Positions 57,968-64,000 of a DNA stretch of 64,000 nt are shown here, piece after piece; the stretch's first letter is position 1; each line of letters starts with the position of its first letter. Below the pieces are notes generated by a model. It was not told where the DNA came from and did not search any database. It saw nothing but the letters and a program-made list of their open reading frames with translations. Source of the DNA: Phycisphaerae bacterium (GTDB lineage: Bacteria; Planctomycetota; Phycisphaerae; UBA1845; UTPLA1); contig JAHBXN010000012.1 of assembly GCA_019636475.1 (NCBI GenBank), positions 16,898 through 80,897 of the forward strand, written 5' to 3'. The translations under genes were made by a program, and so were the position numbers.

Positions 57968-59551
57968 TCATGCCGGAGCGCATAGACCATTGGTGAGCTT
58001 GTACCCGATGGAGCAGCGCGGACACGCCGTCGTGACATCGAACTTCGGCAGAAACTCCCCGCATTCGCAGGCCCACCCGCGCTGCCGTGCGGGTACGCCG
58101 ACCATGATGGCATAGTCGGGAACGTCCTTCGTCACCACCGCACCCGCCGCGATGAATGCATGGCGCCCGATCGTATTGCCGCAGACGATCGTCGCATTCG
58201 CGCCGATCGAAGCGCCTTCCTTCACGAGCGTCTTGTGATAAAACGCCGAACCCCGCTGCGGATACTTGCAGCGAGGGTCCATCACGTTCGTGAAAACCAT
58301 CGACGGCCCGCAGAAGACATAATCCTCCAGCGTGACGCCCTCATACACCGAAACATTGTTCTGTATCTTTACATGGTCACCGATCGTCACGTTGTTTCCG
58401 ACGTTGACGTTCTGACCCAGCGAGCACTTTTTGCCAATCCGGGAACCCGTCTGCACGTGCGAGAAGTGCCAGATCTTCGTCCCCTCGCCGATGGTCACAC
58501 CCTCGTCCACGAATGATGTCGGATGAACATAGAACGCCGGCTTCGGAGCATCGGCCGTCGTAACCTTCTTCGCGTCCAGTGAGACCGGCAGACCGGTCAG
58601 CAGGCTGTCCGTGGCCCGCTCCAGAATCTCCAGCACGGCCGCCGCGTTATCGCCATTCGCCTTCGTGATCGGCGCGCCCGCCACGCCGTCGAGGAAGTAC
58701 CGCATCTCCTCGGTGAGCGGCTGCTGCTTCTCATACGGAATCGACTCGGTCGGACCGTCGCGCTTGATCGGCTCGCCCTTGATCCAATCGATTCCTTTCT
58801 CGTAAAACAAAACGTCCTTCGCCTCTGTCGAGTCATCAAACGAGAGCATGCCCTTCGAACCGATCACGACGAGCCGATGCTCCTTGAACGGGTGCAGCCA
58901 GCTCACGAAAATATGGCCGACGATATTGTCCGGATAAGTCAGGATCGTCATCGTGCTGTCGTGAATTCGCGGCTGCACGAAGGCGCCGCCCCGCGAGACG
59001 ACCTCCGTCGGCAGTTTACCGATCAGGTGCTGAAATATCGAAATGTCGTGCGGCGCGAAACTCCAGAGAATGTTCTCCTCGCTGCGAACCGTGCCGAGAT
59101 TCAGCCGATTGCTGTACAGATATTGAAGCTTCCCGATCTTGCCCCCATCGATCATCTCCTTGATCTTCGAAATCGCGGGATGAAAGAGCAGAACATGCCC
59201 GGTCATCAGCGGCACCTTGCGCTCCTTCGCAAGGCGATTCAGAGCGTGAGCGTCCGCGGCATTCAATGTGATGGGCTTCTCCACCAGCACGGGCTTGCCG
59301 TTCTCGATCAGGAGCTTTGCGATCTCGAAATGCGTCTCGGCCGGCGATGCAATCGTGTAGCCGTCAAATCCGTCATCGAGCGATTCACGCACGTCACAGA
59401 AAATCTTCGCCGACGGATAAGCAGCCAGCATCGCGTCACGGCCGGCCTCCGTCGCTTCGACGATGCCACCCAATGATCCCAGCGCGTCGAGCGTCTTGAT
59501 ATGATTACGCCCCCACCGTCCAGCGCCGATGACACAGATTCGCTTCGACAT
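57968..59551 (-). CDS. fused Gfo/Idh/MocA dehydrogenase and hexapeptide acetyltransferase (WlbA-WlbD-like)
   Basis: 527 residues. Residues 1-330 are an oxidoreductase: [15 protein letters not shown] (NAD-binding), EKPIT (catalytic Lys, Asp nearby) and [20 protein letters not shown]. Residues about 345-527 are a left-handed beta-helix acetyltransferase with hexapeptide repeats, such as [52 protein letters not shown] and [32 protein letters not shown]. The two halves correspond to WlbA and WlbD, which oxidise and acetylate UDP-sugars to UDP-2,3-diacetamido-glucuronate. Separate genes are usual; here they are fused. The C-terminus has a CECGEF...CPRC tail that may bind zinc. GAGGG lies upstream of the ATG. 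It is the first gene of the minus-strand sugar operon. Confidence 0.88.
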   Translation of the reverse strand: MSKRICVIGAGRWGRNHIKTLDALGSLGGIVEATEAGRDAMLAAYPSAKIFCDVRESLDDGFDGYTIASPAETHFEIAKLLIENGKPVLVEKPITLNAADAHALNRLAKERKVPLMTGHVLLFHPAISKIKEMIDGGKIGKLQYLYSNRLNLGTVRSEENILWSFAPHDISIFQHLIGKLPTEVVSRGGAFVQPRIHDSTMTILTYPDNIVGHIFVSWLHPFKEHRLVVIGSKGMLSFDDSTEAKDVLFYEKGIDWIKGEPIKRDGPTESIPYEKQQPLTEEMRYFLDGVAGAPITKANGDNAAAVLEILERATDSLLTGLPVSLDAKKVTTADAPKPAFYVHPTSFVDEGVTIGEGTKIWHFSHVQTGSRIGKKCSLGQNVNVGNNVTIGDHVKIQNNVSVYEGVTLEDYVFCGPSMVFTNVMDPRCKYPQRGSAFYHKTLVKEGASIGANATIVCGNTIGRHAFIAAGAVVTKDVPDYAIMVGVPARQRGWACECGEFLPKFDVTTACPRCSIGYKLTNGLCAPA

Positions 59552-59805
59552 AGACCCTCAATACCCCCGGAAAGCAACGCCACATTCTGCACGACCAGTG
59601 TAGATCAGAACGGCGACCGGGCGGGATTGTCAAGGATGCACGGCCGGAAGCCTCCATTCCCGGCACCGGCCGCCCACGCCCAACTCGCCCTCACATGTGG
59701 CGAGCGCCCGCTTTACAGTCACGCGGCAGCGACATAACCTTGAAGACAGGATAATTCCCAGGTCGGAACAGACTCCAACACCACTCACGAAAGCGAGCCA
59801 GTATC

Positions 59806-60612
59806 GTGAAACACCTCGCCAGATTCATCGTCCATCCCGCGATGAGCGCCCGCTACACCAGACATCTGTCACACATACGCTCCATCGCGCCGAGCGTCAT
59901 CGTGCTCGCCGGCTTGCAACTTGCGGCCGGATGCAGCTCGGGCGGCGGTGCGGATGTCAATGTGCGCGTCGCTGAGAAAGATCGCCCGGATTGGGACGCG
60001 GCGACAGTCGCCGCCGGCCGCCGGACCATCCCCGCCGGCGAACCATTCAATATTGCAAAGTACACCTCCGGCCAGGACGGCGCGAACGCGCAGGGAAACT
60101 CCGGCCGATTCGATCCGAACGGAGCGATTTGCTCCGCCGAGGTCACGGGCGAGGGGACTGCGTGGGGCGCGTTTCAAATGGGTTACACCTTCGACAACAT
60201 GACCGGCCGGCCACTGGCGGCGACGATTCGCCTCAAGCTCGATGTCGACAGCGCGCTTCGGCAAGCGCGGAAATACGCCGATGACCGGGTCGATCAATCC
60301 GGCGCCGCTTCGGTCCATTTCGTGCTCAAGGACTCGCTCGGTGTGGTCGTCCGACAGGAAACACTCCATGCCGCATCAATTGGCAGCGCCTCAACCGAGG
60401 AATCACGCAAGTTCGATTTGATCTTCGAGTCAAGACTCGAACCCAGTCGCGGCTACTATCTCGTGATCGCCGGGCGAGCTGATGTCACCTCCTCGCCCAA
60501 AGGCGAGAACATCAGCGCCGATGTGCGCGTGACAAACGTGGAGTTCGATATCGACGCACGCGTTGACGAATCGTCGAAGACCGCGCCGGAAAATGCGGGC
60601 CGGCCCGGCTGA
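59806..60612 (+). CDS. lipoprotein of unknown function
   Basis: 268 residues from GTG 59806, or 256 from ATG 59842, whichever is right. The signal IAPSVIVLAGLQLAAGC has a standard lipobox (LAAGC). The mature part begins SSGGGADVNVRVAEKDRPDWDAATVAAGRRTIPAGEPFNIAKYTSG and continues as a beta-sandwich-like sequence with GAFQMGYTFDNMTGRPLAATIRLKLDVDSALRQARKYADDRVDQSGAASVHFVLKD. It is anchored in a membrane facing the periplasm. No family is recognised. It precedes nadD by 82 bp on the same strand. Confidence 0.6.
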   Translation: MKHLARFIVHPAMSARYTRHLSHIRSIAPSVIVLAGLQLAAGCSSGGGADVNVRVAEKDRPDWDAATVAAGRRTIPAGEPFNIAKYTSGQDGANAQGNSGRFDPNGAICSAEVTGEGTAWGAFQMGYTFDNMTGRPLAATIRLKLDVDSALRQARKYADDRVDQSGAASVHFVLKDSLGVVVRQETLHAASIGSASTEESRKFDLIFESRLEPSRGYYLVIAGRADVTSSPKGENISADVRVTNVEFDIDARVDESSKTAPENAGRPG

Positions 60613-60694
60613 TGGATCATCACGAATTTTGAGTCGTCGTCCTAAGACAGATCATGCCCACGATCAGGCCGTTGCGATGTGGCGGTGAGACCTT

Positions 60695-61312
60695 ATGCGA
60701 ATCGGACTCTACGGTGGCAGATTTGACCCGATCCACTACGGCCATCTCATCGCGGCCCAGAGCATCCTTGAACAACTCCGGCTGGACCGCGTGATCTTCG
60801 TCCCGTGTGGAAAGCCGCCGCACAAACCGGGCCAGTCACTGTCAAATGGACGGCACCGCGTTGAAATGATTCGCCTGGCAATTCAGGACGATTCCCGATT
60901 CGATATCGACGAATTCGAACTCAATCAAAAGGGACCGAGCTACACGTTCGCAACCGTGAGTGAGTTTCGAAAAAGACTGGGCGATTCGGACGAACTGTTC
61001 TGGCTGATCGGCGCGGATTCGCTGTCACAGCTCCCGACTTGGTATCGAATTGGTGAGTTGGTTCGCATCGTGCAGATCGTGACGGCCGCACGGCCGGGTT
61101 GGCAGCCTCCGCCGCTGGAACACCTCGCCCCCACGATTGGAACGGTCGAGTCGCAGTCTCTCCTGCGGCATGTGCTTCAGACACCCCACATCGAAATTAG
61201 TTCAACGGAAATTCGCCAACGGGCTGCCTCGAACCTCCCAATCCGCTATTTCCTTCCCGCCGCGGTCGATCGGTATATTCGCGAGTTTAAGCTGTATCAG
61301 GGAAATACCTAG
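60695..61312 (+). CDS. nadD: nicotinate-nucleotide adenylyltransferase
   Basis: 205 residues. The nucleotidyltransferase signature is complete: GGRFDPIHYGHL with H14 and H17 (HxGH), PPHKPG for the substrate phosphate, and ISSTEIRQRA in the C-terminal part. The enzyme converts nicotinate mononucleotide + ATP to NaAD + PPi in NAD synthesis. The length and start are as expected for the family; GGTGAG lies 8 bases before the ATG. No other NAD pathway genes are adjacent. The gap downstream to the DUF1571 gene is about 430 bp. Confidence 0.95.
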   Translation: MRIGLYGGRFDPIHYGHLIAAQSILEQLRLDRVIFVPCGKPPHKPGQSLSNGRHRVEMIRLAIQDDSRFDIDEFELNQKGPSYTFATVSEFRKRLGDSDELFWLIGADSLSQLPTWYRIGELVRIVQIVTAARPGWQPPPLEHLAPTIGTVESQSLLRHVLQTPHIEISSTEIRQRAASNLPIRYFLPAAVDRYIREFKLYQGNT

Positions 61313-61745
61313 CGGCGATTGCTCGCCCTAAGCTAATTCCAGATATAAGATAATCGTCGCAAGTGCAAAGTCGGATTGCATCCGGATGTTGAATTTTCGA
61401 CCATGAAAACGTATGTTTATATGGATGAGCGACGCTCAATTGAAGCATCGCAGATTCTGCCTGAATGCCGCCCCAAGTCCGGTAACCAACGCCAATGCGG
61501 AGCGGAGTGCCGGAGCCTGCCAAGTGAACTTCGGCGAGCGAAAAAATTCGCAAATGTTACCAGCCGGGTTGCTTCAGTCGGCAACTCTTGCCGACCGATG
61601 AAAATGAAATCAAGAGCGCTTCCAGCCGCTGCCGAACGCGCCGATCGATGTTCCGTAGTGTATAATTACTGGACAATCATGCAATTTGACGCAACCAACG
61701 ACTAGGCCTCCGGTTCGCGCGATATCCATCAGGGAAGTCGTATTC
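61313..61745. other. intergenic region, relatively AT-rich, with a -10 element
   Basis: 433 bases. A short hairpin GGCGA/TCGCC (61314-61327) follows nadD but lacks a T-run. A 100-codon open frame from ATG 61404 has no ribosome binding site or known motif and is not called. The sequence is more AT-rich than the flanks. TATAAT at 61661-61666 is a good -10 for the next gene. A small RNA cannot be excluded. Confidence 0.45.
61661..61666 (+). promoter_or_regulatory. candidate -10 element for the DUF1571 gene
   Basis: Perfect TATAAT at 61661-61666. A -35 at the right distance is not apparent. Transcription from about 61673 would give a 73-base leader before ATG 61746. Confidence 0.4.
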
Positions 61746-62636
61746 ATGCCCCGCGATCTCAATCCCAAAATGCGACGGCGCCTCCAGATTGTTTCCGCGC
61801 TGCTGCTGGCTGGAATTCTTTACGCAGAGCTGGCGTTCGATGCTGAACATGCGCCCGTGATCAATAAGGGCCTGCCGTTCGTACTGGCTGACGACAAAAT
61901 CGTTCAAACGCCCTTTGAACAGCTTGTTCGCATGGACCCACTTCAAGCCCTTATTGTCGCTCGCGAGGGGCTTGTCAGGGATTCACGCGACTATACGTGC
62001 ACTTTTGTGAAACAGGAGCGCATCGGCGCGGCAATGAGCGCCGAGCAGGAAATCGAGGTCAAATTCCGTCCTGAGCCGTACAGCGTGGTCATGCACTGGC
62101 TGCGAAACGAAGGCATGGCCAAGCGCGTGATCTACGTGCAGGGCAAATGGCGGGATGAGACCGAGCCGGATCCTGAACTGCGCGAGCATGCGGTCTGCAT
62201 GCCCGGAAAGGGCCTGAATCTGCTCATCAAGAGCATCAAGCAGCCCATCAACGGAACCATCGCGAAGCGCAGTTCTCGTCGGGCGATCGATGAGTTCGGC
62301 TTCGTTCGCGCGCTCGACCTGCTGATCAAGTATTGTGAGATTGCCAAGGATCGAAACGAGTTGGCGCTGGAGTTCCGCGGCGAATCCCATTTTGACGGCC
62401 GACCTGTCTGGCTGATCCGCCGAAGCCTGCCCTATACCGGTGAAGAGGGGCGGTATCCCGACCAAGTGGCGGAGATCTACATCGATCAGGAACTCCACAT
62501 TCCGGTCGCGGTCTACTGCTATTCGGATTCCGATGCGAAACCCGAAAGCCTGCTCGGCAAATACGAGTACCGCGGCGTCCGATTCAACACGGGCCTGACC
62601 GAAACGGACTTCGAACCCGCCACCTATGGCATGTAA
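61746..62636 (+). CDS. DUF1571 domain exported protein
   Basis: 296 residues. A single N-terminal hydrophobic segment (IVSALLLAGILYAELAF) serves as signal or anchor. The rest matches the DUF1571 family, described mainly from planctomycetes, with a LolA-like beta fold expected: VRDSRDYTCTFVKQERIG near residue 70, then VKFRPEPYSVVMHWLRNEG and REHAVCMPGKGLNLLIKS. Its second half has VWLIRRSLPYTGEEGRYPDQVAEIYIDQELHIPVAVYCYSD and KYEYRGVRFNTGLTETDF. A role in lipid or lipoprotein handling is only an inference from the fold. GGGAAG lies about 9 bases upstream of ATG 61746, the likely start; a TTG at 61686 is also open. Confidence 0.85.
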   Translation: MPRDLNPKMRRRLQIVSALLLAGILYAELAFDAEHAPVINKGLPFVLADDKIVQTPFEQLVRMDPLQALIVAREGLVRDSRDYTCTFVKQERIGAAMSAEQEIEVKFRPEPYSVVMHWLRNEGMAKRVIYVQGKWRDETEPDPELREHAVCMPGKGLNLLIKSIKQPINGTIAKRSSRRAIDEFGFVRALDLLIKYCEIAKDRNELALEFRGESHFDGRPVWLIRRSLPYTGEEGRYPDQVAEIYIDQELHIPVAVYCYSDSDAKPESLLGKYEYRGVRFNTGLTETDFEPATYGM

Positions 62637-62695
62637 TCCCCCACGGAATTCGCCGGGCTTCCCGCAAATTGCCGCGCCGTTGTGCCACATGCGCG

Positions 62696-63601
62696 TCACA
62701 TCGATACGGACGCTTCCACGGCAATGCCCGTCTCCATGCCTTCGAACGGATTGGCGTTCAGCAGCAGCGGCAGAATCCATGCCGCGACCCCCATCACCAG
62801 CGTGACGATCCCGCAGAGCCCTACGGCTCGCTTGAACTCCCCGGACAACGAACGGAACGGCCAATCCATCACGGAAACGACCGAGAGCACCGCGTTCAGA
62901 CAGAGTATCACCAACCCGCGAACAGCGGCCACCGACCCGATCGCCATTGACTTCGTTCGATCAATGATGCGGAAAACGATGAGCGACCTGCTCGGCCGTT
63001 CGGTAGATTCCGCCTGGCTCACTTCCCCAAGCTCCTCGGCCGGGCCGGGTGTTACTTTCTCGTTTGTGGCCGATGTGGATGGAGGCGACGCGGGCGGCGC
63101 TGATGGGTCGATGGACGGGGCCGGCGGCGCCTCGCGCTGCATCATGGACAGATCGAACCTGGCCCCTTTGCGTGATTTTTTCTTCGTCGTCGCGGCGGGA
63201 GGCTGGCCTGCATCCACGTCGACGCCCGGCTTGCTCGATTCGACGGCGAATGGCTCTTCGCCGGTGTTCGACTCGATTATCCGATGTGATTCGACCTTCC
63301 CATCGGGGTCGTTCAGCAGATCGCGCAACTCGTCCACAGACGCCTGAACGGATTGGGTGGCCCGGATCGGATCGGGCACATCGAGGATTGCGGGGCCCGG
63401 CCGAACGTCCTCGACTGAGACTCCCACTTCCTCGGCCACATTCTCCGCGGCGAGCGCGGAATCGGGGGGGGAGATGGTGTCGAGCGTGCCCGATACGATC
63501 TCCGCGGAGAGAGCCTCGGCCTCGGCGAGCAATGCGTCGATCTGATCCGGACCGGCCGACGAAGCGTCGACGGAATCGGGGTGTCGAGAGCCGTCGGTCA
63601 T
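62696..63601 (-). CDS. hypothetical membrane protein with disordered N-terminus
   Basis: 301 residues. The first 170 are acidic, rich in Ala, Ser, Pro and Glu, and probably disordered (e.g. DALLAEAEALSAEIVSGTLDTISPPDSALAAENVAEEVGVS). A basic stretch KKKSRKGARF then comes, and the last 90 residues contain two hydrophobic segments (AVRGLVILCLNAVLSVVSVM and AVGLCGIVTLVMGVAAWILPLLL). No family is recognised. It converges with the DUF1571 gene and lies next to the tRNA fragment. The N-terminal half could be a regulatory or interaction arm. Confidence 0.55.
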   Translation of the reverse strand: MTDGSRHPDSVDASSAGPDQIDALLAEAEALSAEIVSGTLDTISPPDSALAAENVAEEVGVSVEDVRPGPAILDVPDPIRATQSVQASVDELRDLLNDPDGKVESHRIIESNTGEEPFAVESSKPGVDVDAGQPPAATTKKKSRKGARFDLSMMQREAPPAPSIDPSAPPASPPSTSATNEKVTPGPAEELGEVSQAESTERPSRSLIVFRIIDRTKSMAIGSVAAVRGLVILCLNAVLSVVSVMDWPFRSLSGEFKRAVGLCGIVTLVMGVAAWILPLLLNANPFEGMETGIAVEASVSM

Positions 63602-64000
63602 GGGAAGCGCTCGTCATCTGTCTCGCGCGTTGTCCGCGCGGGGAATCGGTTACGTCGTTATCGGCCTTTTCGGGGATTGGCTTGAGGGGGGCCTTTTCTT
63701 CCACGGTTTGCGCTGCGCTTCACCTGTGGCTACAGGCCGGCGCTCCTGCGGGGTGAAGAGATGCGTCTGCTCAATTCAGGCGATCGCGACACCTTGCCTT
63801 GCGCCCCTTCGGGGCGAAGAGGCGCGTTCGGGTGTATGTCATGGGGGAGTTGGATGTATCAGAATTTTGTCACTGGGCGATGAGGGACTCGAACCCCCGA
63901 CCCCCTCGGTGTAAACGGTACCGAGACAACCCTGCCGAAAGGCCTAAAACCTTGATAATCAGGGAGTTTATGGCGAATTTGCAGGTTTTGCAAGCTATCC
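63602..64000. other. non-coding right end of the window with hairpin and tRNA fragment
   Basis: About 400 bases without a called gene. A hairpin CGCCCC-TTC-GGGGCG lies at 63802-63816. The tRNA fragment at 63874-63915 is listed separately. Two minus-strand frames remain open from 64000 to about 63830-63858, so the end of a gene entering from the right is possible, but without a stop-codon context or motif it is not called. Confidence 0.4.
63874..63915 (-). tRNA. 3' half of a tRNA-Val(UAC) gene, 5' half absent (att remnant)
   Basis: On the minus strand the sequence from 63915 to 63874 is a perfect 3' half: anticodon loop TTTACAC (anticodon TAC), stem strand CGAGG, variable region GGGTC, T-arm GGGGG-TTCGAGT-CCCTC, acceptor strand ATCGCCC and discriminator A. 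The expected 5' half (acceptor GGGCGAT, D-arm, stem CCTCG) is not next to it: positions 63916-63920 do not pair with CGAGG, and no D-arm follows. This is what an integrase-mediated duplication of the tRNA 3' end leaves at the far end of an integrated element. An interrupting intron is the alternative. CCA is not encoded. Confidence 0.75.

Noticed and set aside
61404..61705. 100-codon open frame between nadD and the DUF1571 gene
   Set aside because: No ribosome binding site, no motif, and it runs through the TATAAT element of the next gene.
63874..64000. tmRNA (ssrA) 3' end
   Set aside because: The T-arm and acceptor resemble one, but the acceptor 3' strand lacks the U that would give the G-U pair needed for alanylation, and the anticodon loop TTTACAC identifies a tRNA-Val.
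63874..64000. Group I intron interrupting tRNA-Val
   Set aside because: The adjoining sequence shows no recognisable P7 core within the 85 bases available; not excluded, but the att explanation needs fewer assumptions.
1..64000. CRISPR array, transposase or insertion sequence
   Set aside because: No spaced direct repeats and no DDE/HUH transposase motifs were seen on either strand.

Overview
The window looks like chromosomal DNA from a GC-rich, diderm bacterium, most likely a member of the Planctomycetota (possibly Phycisphaerae). This rests on protein features: a DUF1571 protein, a prepilin-like protein with the FTLIELLVVIAIIAIL leader followed by an H-Xn-DG motif, a Ser/Thr kinase with an N-terminal MJ0042-type zinc ribbon, and many lipoproteins of no known family. 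LpxI and an LptF/LptG-like permease pair point to a lipid A/LPS-type outer membrane. PBP2 and RodA point to peptidoglycan elongation. No rRNA, intact tRNA, CRISPR array or insertion sequence was seen.

Layout. 1-2072 (minus): end of a polysaccharide-export cluster (glycosyltransferase, ABC-2 permease cut by the window edge). 2199-4952 (minus): lower glycolysis pair apgM-pyk. 5098-10437: DUF309 gene, then three consecutive type IV pilus/type II secretion ATPases (GspE/PilB, PilT, GspE/PilB). 10994-16636 (plus): PBP2, RodA, CYTH phosphatase/cyclase, NAD-dependent epimerase, Nudix hydrolase. 16639-22899 (minus): MFS transporter, LptG/LptF-like permeases, HEAT-repeat protein. 23116-31560: CsgG-like lipoprotein, HNH nuclease, SGNH hydrolase, several lipoproteins, a PilZ protein and a membrane Ser/Thr kinase. 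31619-38171: LpxI, a sugar-nucleotide epimerase, and a coupled minus-strand set of heparinase-like protein, GT4 and ATP-grasp enzyme.

38357-46363 is the most striking block: two divergent operons encoding an outer-membrane barrel-like protein, two NHL beta-propellers and multiheme cytochromes with 11 (+1 atypical), 4 and 8 heme-binding motifs. The minus-strand trio is joined by two 4-bp ATGA overlaps. The combination resembles, in gene content only, porin-cytochrome conduits that carry electrons across the outer membrane, so an extracellular or periplasmic redox chain is the leading hypothesis.

46840-53114 (plus): a large secreted protein of unknown function, an exported SppA-type protease ending at a clear terminator, then a prepilin-like protein and a small zinc-ribbon membrane protein ending at a second clear terminator. 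53238-55828: GMC oxidoreductase and a PLP enzyme. 55797-59551 (minus): a surface-sugar set with a fused WlbA-like dehydrogenase/WlbD-like acetyltransferase, GT2 and DUF354 protein. 59806-63601: lipoprotein, NadD, DUF1571 protein and a membrane protein. At 63874-63915 lies the 3' half of a tRNA-Val(UAC) without its 5' half, suggesting the boundary of an integrated element extending past the right edge.

Start codons were re-chosen where ribosome binding sites, overlaps or family alignment from memory favoured an internal start. All functions are inferred by reading the sequence, without database searches.
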